Assembly: GCA_002778195.1 (NCBI GenBank) | Contig: PCDI01000007.1 | Location: forward strand, 1,847,337 to 1,911,336 | Source: Raffaelea ambrosiae | Lineage: Eukaryota > Ascomycota > Sordariomycetes > Ophiostomatales > Ophiostomataceae | DNA length: 64,000 bases | Direction of reading: 5' to 3' | In this document: positions 54,867-64,000 of the stretch, piece by piece | How positions within the stretch are numbered: the first letter of the stretch is position 1 | Layout: the number at the start of each line of letters is the position of its first letter | Translations under genes and position numbers: made by a program | The notes under the pieces: generated by a model | Database searches by the model: none | Told to the model about the DNA's origin: nothing | Seen by the model: the letters and a program-made list of their open reading frames with translations, nothing else

Positions 54867-55192
54867 GCTGGAAAAGTGTTGTTGCTGGCTGGTCTTATTA
54901 TTTAATTGATTTAGCTCGTGCACATACAAACAGGCGTCGAGGACGAGACTAAGTAGATAGAAACCGTACCCGTAGACATGGCCATGCGGGTGGTGGGGAA
55001 ATCCATTTTCTTGATCACCCCACCAGGTCGAGAGAAGACACCAGGTACGGTCTATCATCTCTCGTCTGGTGCTCTGCGTTCATATGATACACCACCAGGC
55101 AATATTGGCAGCCAAATAATTTTACGATGATTGCAACCCAAGGACGGCGACAGACCAAAAAAAAAAATTAGTGGGATTAAGAGGCCAAAAAA
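54867..55192. other. Intergenic region upstream of the DUF1295 gene
   Basis: The promoter of the DUF1295 gene and the terminator side of tRNA-Val 1 (T6 on the minus strand at 55187-55192). No coding content. Confidence 0.4.
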
Positions 55193-55266
55193 TGATCGCT
55201 GGCGGGATCGAACCGCCGACCTGCGCCGTGTTAAGGCGCCGTCATAACCAACTAGACCAAGCGACC
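55193..55266 (-). tRNA. tRNA-Val (AAC), copy 1
   Basis: The cloverleaf is complete: acceptor GGTCGCT/AGCGATC (one G-T), D arm GTCT..GAC, anticodon stem GCGCC/GGCGC with loop TTAACAC (anticodon AAC), T arm GGCGG-TTCGATC-CCGCC and discriminator A. A T6 terminator follows at once. There is no intron. Confidence 0.9.
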
Positions 55267-55576
55267 TTTGATGATAGAGTCGAGACATTTCTAGTCTATA
55301 AGGGGCTTCACGGATAGACGATACAAAAAAGGGGGTCTGCGACAATTTCGTCGCCTTACAATTCTCGAAGACCCCCTAAAACCCCCCAAAACATCTACCA
55401 GCCTAGACGGTAGAAGCAGAGACCAAAAAAATACATAAATAAAAATACGTTATTTTGGGGGGGAAAAAATAATAATAATAATAAAATAATAAAAAACACG
55501 TCATTGCAAGCCAGAGGGCTAGTAGCAAGAAAAAACAGGAGACGCCACGAAAAGCAAAAAAAAACAAATGAAATCT
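55267..55576. other. Spacer between the two tRNA-Val genes
   Basis: Contains an imperfect inverted repeat (GGGGGTCT at 55330-55337 and AGACCCCC at 55369-55376), a C-rich run and (AAT)n near 55470-55490. No gene seen. Confidence 0.45.
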
Positions 55577-55650
55577 TGACCTGACACGGGATCGAACCGC
55601 GGACCTACGCCGTGTTAAGGCGTCGTCATAACCAACTAGACCATCCGGCC
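55577..55650 (-). tRNA. tRNA-Val (AAC), copy 2, diverged
   Basis: Same orientation and anticodon loop TTAACAC as copy 1, 310 bp away, but with different stems: acceptor GGCCGGA/TCAGGTC with one G5-A68 mismatch, anticodon stem ACGCC/GGCGT and T stem CGCGG/CCGTG. Changes at 27-43 and 49-65 are compensated, so the arms still pair. A T-rich terminator lies about 13 bp downstream. It is probably functional, though the acceptor mismatch leaves some doubt. Confidence 0.8.
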
Positions 55651-55876
55651 AATGCGATTGTTGGAAGAAGTAGCTGTTGTTAGGTCTTATGTAGCCTACC
55701 ATTACATCGTTATAGCGTCTTCTAAGATACGCACGAGCGCACCGTAAAAAGACAACAACAGCAGCAGAAGACAATTGCAAATGGATATGGAGCAATCTAG
55801 GGGGTCGCTGGCTCAAGAGAAAAGTATGACTAAACAAATGAGAACATTATGCAAGAAACAAAGGTATCTGGTAGCG

Positions 55877-56751
55877 TCACTGGTATAGATGCCATTCACG
55901 GTCGTACTGCGGCCCAGAAGAGAATCGCGACTTCCACGCGCTTGAGTTTCCGCCTCCGCCTACACCCCCGCCTACGGTGTCCCTTCCTACATTCGCCGGC
56001 TGCCATCGCTTCGACTTCTTTCCATTCTTCCACACAATGACAAGCTGCAAACCGCCCAGGTACCGCTCCATTGCGCGCGTCGGTGGCTGATCATGGTGTA
56101 CGACCAAAACGCCGATTGCGCGACGCTGGGCCAGCGCCAGCGTCTTGTCGCGCACCAGATACCGCTCCATAATACGCATGTTTTCAAAGGACCACGCGTT
56201 CAGACAAAAGGGCAGCAGCGCCGTCTCGCGGTATAGCTGCCGGCAGACGGCCGACAGGAGGGTAAGGTCGCCCCCGAGGCCGAGGCCGCCACCACTGTGG
56301 AATGGAGAGGAGGACTTGGTCGGTGCCAGCTTCTTGGCCTCCCACGGATTCTGGTTGATCCCGAAGCGGACACCGTAGAAGCCACCGCGAATGGGCTCGG
56401 TGTAGTGGTGGGCACTGCCACCCTTGCTGTGCTGGTGCGCGTGCTTGGGATGGCGCCATGGACGGTAGCGAACGTGGATCTGGCCGACGGTCAGGGCGAG
56501 GGCGTAGATGCGGTTTCGGATCTCGGGCGGCAGGCGGAGGAACGGCGACTCTTCAGCGTTGCGCTGCCATCTGCGCACGGGGAGGTGCACGGTAAGCATC
56601 CAAACGTCAAACGCGCACACAAGGTGATGAGACAAGGCGATGAATAGGAGGCTCCTTTTACTTACAGTTCACACTCGTCGGAATTGGGCGGAGGAACACA
56701 TGCTATCTTGTGGCTAACATGTCGCTTGATCTTTGCTTCCGGGCCGGGCAT
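55877..56751 (-). CDS. Small LPPEIRNRIY-domain protein (2EXR/F-box-like)
   Basis: Two exons (56666-56751 and 55877-56570; intron GTAAGT..GCAG, 95 bp) encode 259 residues. The N-terminal SPFLRLPPEIRNRIYALAL is the signature of a very common fungal domain related to F-box helices (annotated 2EXR or DUF7730). LLSAVCRQLYRETALLPF is the usual second motif. The middle is rich in His/Gly/Ser (HAHQHSKGG, GGGLGLGG) and the C-terminus ends in a Gly/Ser-rich stretch. The family is large and its function is unknown; protein-protein contact is the usual guess. The spliced first exon (MPGPEAKIKRHVSH, ..SDECEL) is supported by a consensus donor and by phase. Confidence 0.78.
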
Positions 56752-57972
56752 CGTCGAGCCGTGGCAGCCAGGAAAAAAAAAGGCAAGACAAACAAAGCAA
56801 GAAGAAAAGAAAGTTAGATAGGGACGGGCAGAAAATGCAGGGGTTGTCATCACGCAGGAGGTGATGTCGTTGTCGATTGAAAAAGTGGGTCTATTCACGT
56901 TAGTGCACGGGAGCGCCATGGGTTGGCAGCCAGGGTCCTGAAACAGAGCTTCAAGCACGATTATGTTGCCTCCAAGATGCATGGCATGTTTTTTGTTCGG
57001 CTAGTATGATACTTAGACAAGAAACCGTGTGAATATAGCATCAGCAGTTGTCCGTTGAGCCTGGATTAATGGCTAATGATTTTCTGCAGCTCAAGACTGC
57101 AAGCTGGAAATCCGAGGCAGAGGCAATAGGTATCAGACTAAGCGACAGTTGTGCACCGTGCGATAAAGGACATGTGCTTTAATTGATTTATGACTGTCGG
57201 GCTCCATACGCCATGTTTGACTCTCCATTCAGTGTTATCACTGTTATGTTTTGTTATGTTTGGTTTTTTTATTTCTTACCTGGTCTGCTCTCCCCACGCC
57301 CAATTTGTTACCTCGTCATCAAGGGCCGTGATCCAATACAATGGAAAGAAAAGGTGAGTTCTTAAGTCTCTCTCCAGTAATCCTCGAAGCTTTATAAATA
57401 ACTAACCAATCCGAAAACCCTTGCTTGCACCGAAGACAAGAACGAGGACGAGGACGAGTACACAAACCCTTTTGAAACTGTTTACGAGCAAACGCTGCGC
57501 AAATATGTCGAAAATCCTACAAATTTCCAGACCAAAATTACATAAAGTCCAAGGACAAAGACGGGAACGAGGACAAAAACGACGACACTGGGCCTTTCGA
57601 AACCCAGGCAGCGCTCTCACTCGACAGATAAGCGGAATAACTAGTATTGGAAGAAGAAGAGGCCCCGAGGGACTGCCTGTTCAACTTAGCACGATCCGTC
57701 ATGCACCCTTTTGCCAGCTGCCAACACTGACCAGAACATGGACGAATTAAAGTGAAGCCGGCAATTTACAACTGGTAGGTAATGTGGTCACAAGGCTGGA
57801 TTAGTTTGGCAGTTCATTCGTCTTGGTGGGGAATTTTAGGTACACAGGCAGAGTTTCAGCTTCGCAGATAAAAAGTTGTTCACATCGCTTTCAACAATAC
57901 CGAAGTGCCCTGCCCAAACTTTGAAAACAATCATCTACAATCTGTCCGCGTTCTTGAACCTTATAACACAGA
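56752..57972. other. Intergenic region with a possible small spliced ORF
   Basis: 1.2 kb between divergent genes. Most of it shows nothing, but 57341-57545 contains a possible two-exon acidic mini-gene, listed separately. The plus-strand frame at 57421-57750 is the same DNA in another frame. Confidence 0.4.
57341..57545 (+). CDS. Candidate 40-residue acidic small protein (two exons)
   Basis: ATG at 57341 (MERK) is followed by GTGAGT at 57354. A CTAAC branch site lies at 57402-57406 and a CGAAG acceptor ends at 57435; the splice gives MERKDKNEDEDEYTNPFETV and continues to a TAA at 57543. About 15 bp later, in another frame, a similar block occurs (DKDGNEDKNDDTGPFET to a stop near 57630), as if the module had been duplicated and then shifted in frame. 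Splice signals are good, but length, lack of homology and the second broken copy make this only tentative. It may be a remnant of a larger gene. Confidence 0.3.
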
Positions 57973-58458
57973 ATGCCATCGGCGGCTCAGATTGTACGTG
58001 CCCCAGGCCGGCCGCCATTTGAACACAAAAAGAAGCTGTTCCTGGCTGGCACAACGCCCGTTACCGGTCAGCCCGACTGGCGTGCTACCGTCGTCGATGC
58101 GGTCGCTGCATTCCCTGTCATCGTGCTCGACCCGGTTCGGCCAGACTGGGACAGCACATGGCGCGAGGACGTGTCGTGCCAGCCTTACTACGACCAAGTG
58201 CAGTGGGAACTGGACATGCAAGAAACCGCCGACATCCTCGCCGTCTACTTTGACCCAGCCAAGGACGGCATGATCAGCCTGCTTGAGCTTGGACTCTGCG
58301 CTCGCAGCCATAAGAGGGAGAGCAAAACCGTGGTGGTGGGCTGCCCGCCCGGTTATGTCAAGCGCGGGAATGTGCAGATCGTGTGTGAGCGGTTTGGTAT
58401 AACGATGGTAGAGAGCGCAGAGCAGCTGGCGCTGGAGATCGTGGAGAGGCTAGGATAG
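57973..58458 (+). CDS. Nucleoside 2-deoxyribosyltransferase-like protein
   Basis: A single-exon gene of 161 residues. The first half carries KKLFLAGTTPVTGQPDWRAT, matching the opening beta-strand and loop (LFLAGS-type) of the nucleoside deoxyribosyltransferase-like group. It is followed by IVLDPVRPDWDSTW and WELDMQETADILAVYFDP, where the acidic residues would be catalytic. SLLELGLCARS and TVVVGCPPGYVKRGNV complete the pattern. Family enzymes exchange bases between deoxyribosides or cleave N-glycosidic bonds; the activity of the fungal branch is not established. It is cytosolic by appearance. The start follows from the conserved N-terminus, and length fits the family. Confidence 0.83.
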   Translation: MPSAAQIVRAPGRPPFEHKKKLFLAGTTPVTGQPDWRATVVDAVAAFPVIVLDPVRPDWDSTWREDVSCQPYYDQVQWELDMQETADILAVYFDPAKDGMISLLELGLCARSHKRESKTVVVGCPPGYVKRGNVQIVCERFGITMVESAEQLALEIVERLG

Positions 58459-59037
58459 GGTACATGAGATAACTATGCCCCAGTTGTTGATTTTGTTACT
58501 GTGTAGCCGTCGTGAGGTAGTATTGGTCATCTGGCACAATAGCTTCAATGGAGTAAACCACGAAGCATTCTGAGAACACCCAGACTCTCCTCGTGACATA
58601 TTTGGAAGTCACTCGTTCAAACTCTGTCACAGCAAGGGTCGCGACTGCCGTCGCACACAGTCGCCCCGAGCGCAGTAGTGATTGTACACCGTAGTTGTTC
58701 AAAAGCGCTCGCAGCACTTAAAGTTTAGCGGGTGGGGCTGAAGGCCACAGACAGCCATGGTCCAATGATTACAGGCGTACGTCTACAAGAGTGGAGGACA
58801 CACTGAGGCCACACAGGCGGCACAGAGAAATTCCACTGGCAAACTCGCAGCCTTTCCCGTCCTTTCTCGATCCGCCTCGTCGCCTGCGCAAACGCCCTCC
58901 CTGCACAGCGCACAACACGAGGGCCCGCGCCAACACTGCCCTGCAAGACAACACTGTATTCTTCACGCTTACCTACTTCTCATATTTCTTGAACACGTCC
59001 GCCCGTCTTTAAGAGGAATATAGCACAGCTGCCCAAC
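58459..59037. other. Intergenic / promoter of the RGG protein gene
   Basis: No gene recognised. The region just upstream of 59038 is pyrimidine-rich and would be the leader of the RGG protein gene. Confidence 0.4.
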
Positions 59038-60564
59038 ATGGACGACCAGTTTGGTGGCCGCACAGACGACGACCTCTTTGCGGACGACTTCGAACCTGTC
59101 CAGGCTGTTGCCGCTTCCCAGCCCGTTGAGACCACAAATTCGACTCCTGTGGTGCCTACCGCTCCTGCTGCTGCCTCCGCAGCTGCCCCTACTCCTCCTC
59201 CCCCCTCTGCTCCTGCGAAGTCGGGCACGCCGACACCTGCGAAAGGCAATGCGCCGGCCAAGCCAAAGGCCAAGGCGGCTGCAACAAATGGCGAGTCCCG
59301 CCAAAAGCCGGCTGACAAGGCTTCCGTGCAATCCAAAGCACCTCCTCCGTCTCTAGCCCAGTCACGACATAATCAGCCTGCGCCCGCGCCGCAAGCTACT
59401 CCTCCCGCGCGTCAAGGAGGCGCCGGAGGGGGAGGGGGAGGAGGGGGGGGAGGAGCCAAGGGCGAGAGGAGCAAACGGGGCAGGGGGGGGGACAGGAAGA
59501 ACGGCCACGGAGGTGGGACCGGCAGCAACAACAATAATGCCGTGACAACCAACGGAAACACGAACGCGGCCATTGCACCGGCGCCAGCAGCTGCGGCCGT
59601 GCCGACGGCACCCAAGCAAGCCGCCGATACTCCCCAGCCGCCCTCCGGCCCCAAGGCCCAGGCCAAGGCCGATGCTCCGACTGCCGCCCCCAACAGCCGA
59701 CTCCAGTCCGGCGCCAACCCGCGCAAGAAGCTCACCGACGCCCAGCTCAACGCCAAGATGGAAGCCATGCGCATCGCGTCAGCCGAGAAGGCGCGTCGCT
59801 TTGAACAGGAACAGCGCGACGAGCGCGAACATGGCATCGCCTTTGCGCGCGGCATGGAGGAGGCTCGCAAGCGCAAGGCTGCTGATGAAGAGAGGCGCCG
59901 TCGGAACGAGGAAGACCGGCGGCGTCAGGAGGAGGAACGCGCCAAGAACCGGGACCGCAAACTGAAAGCTATGGGCATGAAGGAGAGCAGCTGGGACGAG
60001 GGCAAAGAAGCGGCAGGAAATGGCGGCGGCGGCAGCGGCAGCAACAACTTTCGCGGGGCACACGGTGGCATGCGGGCGTCGCGTCATGCTGGTGGTATCT
60101 TGCCCGTGTCCGCTGCTGCTACTGCTGCCGTTTCTGCTGCCGCCACTTCTGGAACAAACAGCGACAAGCCACCGGCAGGTCCTCGAGAGTTCCAGCCGGG
60201 TGAGTTTCGCGGTCGTGGCCGTGGTCGGAATCGGGGTGGTCGTAGTGGCGGCGGAGGTCGCAACAGCCGTGGTGGGCGCATGTTTGACGACGTCTTTGGA
60301 AATGGTGCTGAGGTCGCCGAGTGGGTGCACAGTCAGCCAGACCCGTCGTCTATGGCACCACCTGGGGCATCTGGACCAGAAGCCTCGACAGAAGAATTTC
60401 CTGCATTGCCCGGTAGCGACGGGAAAGTGCCAGCCCCGCCCAAGAACACGACGACAACGGCAGCCAAAGTTGCTGCTTCGATTGTCCCGCCATTACCGCC
60501 GATGATAGGCACGTGGGACGAAGAGGTGGCAGCTGAGATTGAGGCGCAAGCTGGAAAATCATGA
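59038..60564 (+). CDS. RGG-rich, low-complexity RNA-binding-type protein
   Basis: An intronless gene of 508 residues. The acidic N-terminus MDDQFGGRTDDDLFADDFEP is followed by long Ala/Pro stretches, a Gly run (AGGGGGGGGGGAKGERSKRG) and Asn-rich sequence. A predicted single long helix lies near residues 235-320 (LNAKMEAMRIASAEKARRFE; RRRRNEEDRRRQEEERAKNR), and an RGG box near 385-415 (FRGRGRGRNRGGRSGGGG). It ends with short acidic motifs (EEFPALPG; GTWDEEVAAEIEAQ). This layout suits an RNA-associated protein, possibly ribosome- or mRNP-bound, and resembles proteins with SERBP1-like tails. No RRM is present. It is highly conserved in its helical part among ascomycetes as far as I recall, but I give no symbol. 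Confidence 0.78.
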   Translation: MDDQFGGRTDDDLFADDFEPVQAVAASQPVETTNSTPVVPTAPAAASAAAPTPPPPSAPAKSGTPTPAKGNAPAKPKAKAAATNGESRQKPADKASVQSKAPPPSLAQSRHNQPAPAPQATPPARQGGAGGGGGGGGGGAKGERSKRGRGGDRKNGHGGGTGSNNNNAVTTNGNTNAAIAPAPAAAAVPTAPKQAADTPQPPSGPKAQAKADAPTAAPNSRLQSGANPRKKLTDAQLNAKMEAMRIASAEKARRFEQEQRDEREHGIAFARGMEEARKRKAADEERRRRNEEDRRRQEEERAKNRDRKLKAMGMKESSWDEGKEAAGNGGGGSGSNNFRGAHGGMRASRHAGGILPVSAAATAAVSAAATSGTNSDKPPAGPREFQPGEFRGRGRGRNRGGRSGGGGRNSRGGRMFDDVFGNGAEVAEWVHSQPDPSSMAPPGASGPEASTEEFPALPGSDGKVPAPPKNTTTTAAKVAASIVPPLPPMIGTWDEEVAAEIEAQAGKS

Positions 60565-61186
60565 GTCGTCCCATGCAGCGCTGGCAGCTTTCGTGGTCCT
60601 ACGATTTTGCTATTGCGTCTGGACCGCGAAGAATTGGTAATGGGCGAGAATGCAAGCAAATGCGAAAGAACAAGCAGACGACAAATACCTATATAAAAAG
60701 ATCGAAATGAAAGGAGAAGGACATGGCCAACATGGTCTACACACGCCATGTCAAAGGCGGCAAGAATGTTTGTGTACACACGCGGACGCATACCGGAGTC
60801 TAGGGTCGGGGCAGATACCATGAAACGATGTGAAGATGTTTGGCGGCTGCTTGCTTGTGCGTTTGGATAAAGAACAAAAAACAAAATGAACACATTATGG
60901 GCGTTACGAGTAAATATCACTATTTGAGCAATAATGCATTGTATTGCCAACAGGTTCATGTTCGCTTGCATTAATGTCAAAGAGCATCGTGATATGGCCA
61001 ATACACACACGAGGTATATATTCTGCCGCTACACGCTCTCTCCATCCTATGCCCTTTCTGTTTAGTTTTCCTGGAATAATCTTCCTCAAGCACAACTCCG
61101 TATGCTGCCATAACGCCGATGTAATGTACATTCCCAAACTGCGGATAAAACACAAGGTATCAAATAGCAGTGTCCCAGCAACAGAA
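60565..61186. other. Convergent 3' region between RGG gene and LUC7
   Basis: This stretch holds the two 3' UTRs. It is AT-richer than the genes on both sides and shows no coding frame of note. Confidence 0.45.
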
Positions 61187-62122
61187 TCACCAGCGCCCCC
61201 GGTTCCGGCTCCGTCCACCATTACGCGGCCCTCTCGACCGTCCCCAGCCACTGTCTCCGTAGCCGCCACCACCCGGTGGACCGTCGTCGTCGCCACCACC
61301 ACGGTCACCGCCCATGGACGGCCGCGCCCGCGACCGTGTCTCCTTAGACAACGTATCGTATGTTTTGCGCATCTGCGCATAGCCCAGGTGCATCTTGCCG
61401 TAAAAGTGGTCGGCCAGTCGGCGGTCATTATCGAGTCGGCTAAGGTATGCGCCGCAAACATCGCACACCTGCAGTTTCTGGTGGCCCGACGGTCCGCTGG
61501 TATCACTCAAGGCCTTCAGCTCCTTCTCGCGGTCCGCCTTCGCGGCGGTTGCCTGCTTGACGCGGAAAAATTCGTCCAGGGCCGGACCCACGAGCCCAGC
61601 CTCGCCTAGCACCTCGACTTCGATCAGGCCGTTGGCTATGGCGTTGTTCAGCTCGCTGATGCCCCTTAGCAGCTGGTTCGTCTGTCGGATCTCGTCGGGT
61701 GTCTTTTCTAGGCGTCGCTGGGCCGCCTCGATGCGCCGGTTGCAGTCATCAATGTACTTTTGCAAATCGCGCATGTAGTCGTAGTCGAAGCCATATTTGG
61801 CCTTTTCAGCAGGAGACAGCGCTTCGTACTCGGCCTTGAGAGCCTCTGAGTGCACTTTGGGGCACAAGCCCAAGTCTTGTTTCGTGTTCGTAAAGAGATC
61901 GTGCGGACATGTGCCGGCAATGTACGAGCGGCACACTTTCGGATCGGTCAAGGACAACTGGGCACTGCGGGAGGCGATGCCACCGCCCATGAGCTGCTCT
62001 ACGCAAAAGGAAAAGAATGTTAGTATCTTGGGAGATGGAACAAGAGACAGTGTCTCTTTCAAACCGTCGCAAGGTGTCTTTTCGTATCGCTTACCCAGCA
62101 GCTTTCTCTGTTCAGCAGCCAT
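61187..62122 (-). CDS. LUC7: LUC7 family U1 snRNP component
   Basis: Two exons (62095-62122 and 61187-61998; intron 61999-62094, GTAAGC..GTAG) encode 279 residues. The first exon gives MAAEQRKLLE, joining to EQLMGG. Two zinc fingers are visible. The first, near residues 33-55, is of CCCH type (VCRSYIAGTCPHDLFTNTKQ then LGLCPKVH). The second, near 200-220, is VCDVCGAYLSRLDNDRRLAD followed by HFYGKMHLGY, of C2H2 type. A coiled coil lies between them (YIDDCNRRIEAAQRRLEKTP). The C-terminus is Gly/Arg-rich. Luc7 belongs to the U1 snRNP and helps choose weak 5' splice sites in the nucleus. It is divergent from GPI16 across 349 bp. Confidence 0.93.
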   Translation of the reverse strand: MAAEQRKLLGKRYEKTPCDGLKETLSLVPSPKILTFFSFCVEQLMGGGIASRSAQLSLTDPKVCRSYIAGTCPHDLFTNTKQDLGLCPKVHSEALKAEYEALSPAEKAKYGFDYDYMRDLQKYIDDCNRRIEAAQRRLEKTPDEIRQTNQLLRGISELNNAIANGLIEVEVLGEAGLVGPALDEFFRVKQATAAKADREKELKALSDTSGPSGHQKLQVCDVCGAYLSRLDNDRRLADHFYGKMHLGYAQMRKTYDTLSKETRSRARPSMGGDRGGGDDDGPPGGGGYGDSGWGRSRGPRNGGRSRNRGRW

Positions 62123-62471
62123 CTTCCTTTGAGTATTCAGACCGAGCCTTCCTCACGGTCGTAAGATTGGTCCTGAATCGACGTCGGAAATTATCGCGAA
62201 AAGCGCAGAGTTCCGTACACGTTGAATGCCGATGTTTCAAAGCTTTTTTGCGACTATGGCTTTTTAGGACCGCGAGGGCAGCCGCGGTGATAAGGCTGCG
62301 CTAGCCAGTACCTGATCACGCATGTCCAATCAGGGCTCGAAGACAGCTAAAGTGGGCAGCTAAAGTGGGCCTACCCCTTTCAGTTATGTCATCCACTAAG
62401 ATTTGGACACTTCACGGGCACTTCGCGTAAAGCGTGACGATAAACGACGACAACGACGACTTGTGGTGACG
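62123..62471. promoter_or_regulatory. Divergent promoter shared by LUC7 and GPI16
   Basis: 349 bp between two start codons. A short direct repeat (AGCTAAAGTGGGC, twice near 62346-62370) is visible. No other site can be named with confidence. Confidence 0.5.
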
Positions 62472-64000
62472 ATGAAGCTGTTTTCCCTCGTGAGCCTCCT
62501 CTGGGCAGGCTACGCCTGCGCCACCTCATCAGATTACCACGAGCAGCTGGTTCTCCGTCCCCTCCCAGGCTCAGCCCTCTTAGCGAGCTTCAACTTTCGG
62601 TCGAATTCAACCTTTTCTGAGTTCGAGGGACACAACTTCCGCTTTTTCCCACGGTCGCTAGCCCAGATTCTCGAATACGCCGATACACGGGAATTGCATC
62701 TGCGGTTCGGTCTGGGTAGATGGGACGCAGAAAATTGGGGAGCCCGGCCTTGGGATGGCACCAGAGAAGGCGGCACTGGCGTTGAGCTTTGGGCATGGCT
62801 AGACGCCGCGAGCGACCAAGAGTATGTCGTGTCTGCCGAGAGTACCTAGTTTCGTGTATTGCGGCACCAAGTGTGCTTACATGAATGAAGATGATTGTAA
62901 TGCTAACAGCCGAGTGGCAGGGCTGACAAAAAATGGCTGACTCTGACCAACGCACTGTCCGGTCTGTTCTGCGCCTCACTCAATTTCATCGACGGAACAC
63001 GAACGACTCGGCCCGTCATTTCCTTTCAACCCGAAGGCGATCACCCGAATGCCACCTTATCGAACATGCAGCTCCTATACGGAACCCTTCCACGAGAAGT
63101 CGTCTGCACCGAGAACCTCACCCCATTTCTCAAGCTCCTACCCTGCAAGGGCAAATCGGGAATTGCGTCTCTCCTAGATGGACACAAGCTCTTCGATTCA
63201 TCTTGGCAAACTATGGCCATTGATGTGAGGCCGATCTGTTCCGAGAATGGCGAGTGTGTGCTTCAAATTGAGCAGACCATTGATATGGTGCTCGACATTG
63301 AAAGGTCGAAGCGACCAAGAGGTAAGGATACTGTTAGCATACGAAGGAATTCCGAAAGAACCATTTGCTGACCACATATACCAATAGACAATCCGATTCC
63401 TCGACCAGTGCCTGGACATGAGCTGAAATGCGACACTTCTAAACCTTACCATCAAGCCGACACGTGCTTCCCTACGAATTACAACAACAACCAGGACTGG
63501 TCTTTGGCACAAATCTTTGGAAGGTCCATGCATGGCACCTGCCCTCTGGCGGACTCAGATACTCCGCCTGTCTGTATTGAAGTGCCCGAGTCAAGACGCG
63601 TCTACGTTTCCGAAGGTGTCACTGAAAAGAAAAATCCAGACGGACGATCACGATGCTACGAGTTCGAATCAGAGACCTGGTTCGAGGTTGCGCTCCCAGT
63701 CGACGAATCAGACATTGAGCGAGGAGTTGAGCTGGCTTTGAAGCCTGAGACACCGCTCCTCTATGCTGAGCGCAGTTTGACCGGCCATGGTGCTGAGCGT
63801 GGCGGTGTTCAGACGATCCTGACCAATCCCAGCCCCGATACGGAGGTCGAATTCGTGTATATGGACTCTCTGCCCTGGTTTATGCGCATCTATCTGCACA
63901 CACTTGAAGCACGCATCGTCAGTCAGTCGAACGTCGACTCTGACAACAAGTCTGGTGGCAAGTCTGGAGGCAAGTCTGACGTGATCCAAGAAATTTACTA
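62472..64000 (+). CDS. GPI16: GPI transamidase subunit Gpi16 (PIG-T), 3' end cut by the window
   Basis: Exons 62472-62821, 62921-63321 and 63388 to the window edge. The N-terminal MKLFSLVSLLWAGYACATSS is a signal peptide. Conserved family blocks follow: YHEQLVLRPLPGSALLASFN, LAQILEYADTRELHLRFGLG, GGTGVELWAWLD, NALSGLFCASLNFID, then PFLKLLPCKGKSGIASLLDG and VYMDSLPWFMRIYLHTLEAR. Gpi16 is an ER membrane protein with a large lumenal domain and is an essential part of the complex that attaches GPI anchors to secretory proteins. Intron 1 (62822-62920, GTATGT..GCAG) contains a TGCTAAC branch site. Intron 2 is 63322-63387 (GTAAGG..ATAG). About 455 residues lie inside the window, and the C-terminal lumenal part and membrane helix are missing beyond the edge. 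Confidence 0.92.

Overview
This is a gene-dense window from a filamentous ascomycete, Pezizomycotina and most likely Sordariomycetes. The signs are short introns (about 56-190 bp) with GT..AG ends and CTAAC-type branch sites, GC-rich exons, two Zn2Cys6 regulators, and conserved fungal housekeeping genes (CDC4, LUC7, GPI16, the EGO-complex subunit MEH1). There are about 27 intact or near-intact protein genes, one decayed methyltransferase gene, three tRNA genes and several short tandem repeats. The last gene (GPI16) runs off the right edge. No transposon and no bacterial or viral block was seen. Gene models were built by hand from splice consensus and reading-frame agreement.

Left flank (1-17300): about 2.6 kb without a convincing gene but with a degenerate 16-nt repeat; MEH1/EGO1-like (-); CDC4-like F-box/WD40 (+); a dynamin-family GTPase (-); an F-box-like orphan (+); and a GDP-mannose pyrophosphorylase A-like protein (+).

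Middle (18200-50600): an accessory block of catabolic character. In order: an NADP-dependent MDR double-bond reductase (+); a carotenoid/stilbene-cleaving oxygenase with all four iron histidines (+); a SnoaL-like protein (+); an ACMSD-superfamily decarboxylase (-); an MFS drug-type transporter (-); Zn2Cys6 regulator 1 (-); a HGSNAT/DUF5009-like membrane acyltransferase (-); an aldehyde dehydrogenase (-); Zn2Cys6 regulator 2 (+); a salicylate-hydroxylase-like FAD monooxygenase (-); a short-chain dehydrogenase (+); a cytochrome P450 (-); an MFS sugar-type transporter (+); and a fatty-acid-hydroxylase-superfamily protein (+). The contents fit a pathway in which a stilbenoid or similar phenylpropanoid is cleaved to aromatic aldehydes. 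These would be oxidised to acids, then decarboxylated or hydroxylated before ring opening, with dedicated transport and regulation. The families and their adjacency are read from the sequence. The pathway and substrate are inference.

Right flank (50880-64000): a methyltransferase pseudogene with frame changes and an in-frame stop; an unrecognised 485-residue protein (-); tRNA-Gln with an intron and two tRNA-Val(AAC); a DUF1295-type membrane protein (-); a small LPPEIRNRIY-domain protein (-); a nucleoside 2-deoxyribosyltransferase-like protein (+); an RGG-rich protein (+); LUC7 (-); and GPI16 (+, partial). Housekeeping genes on both sides bracket the catabolic block.
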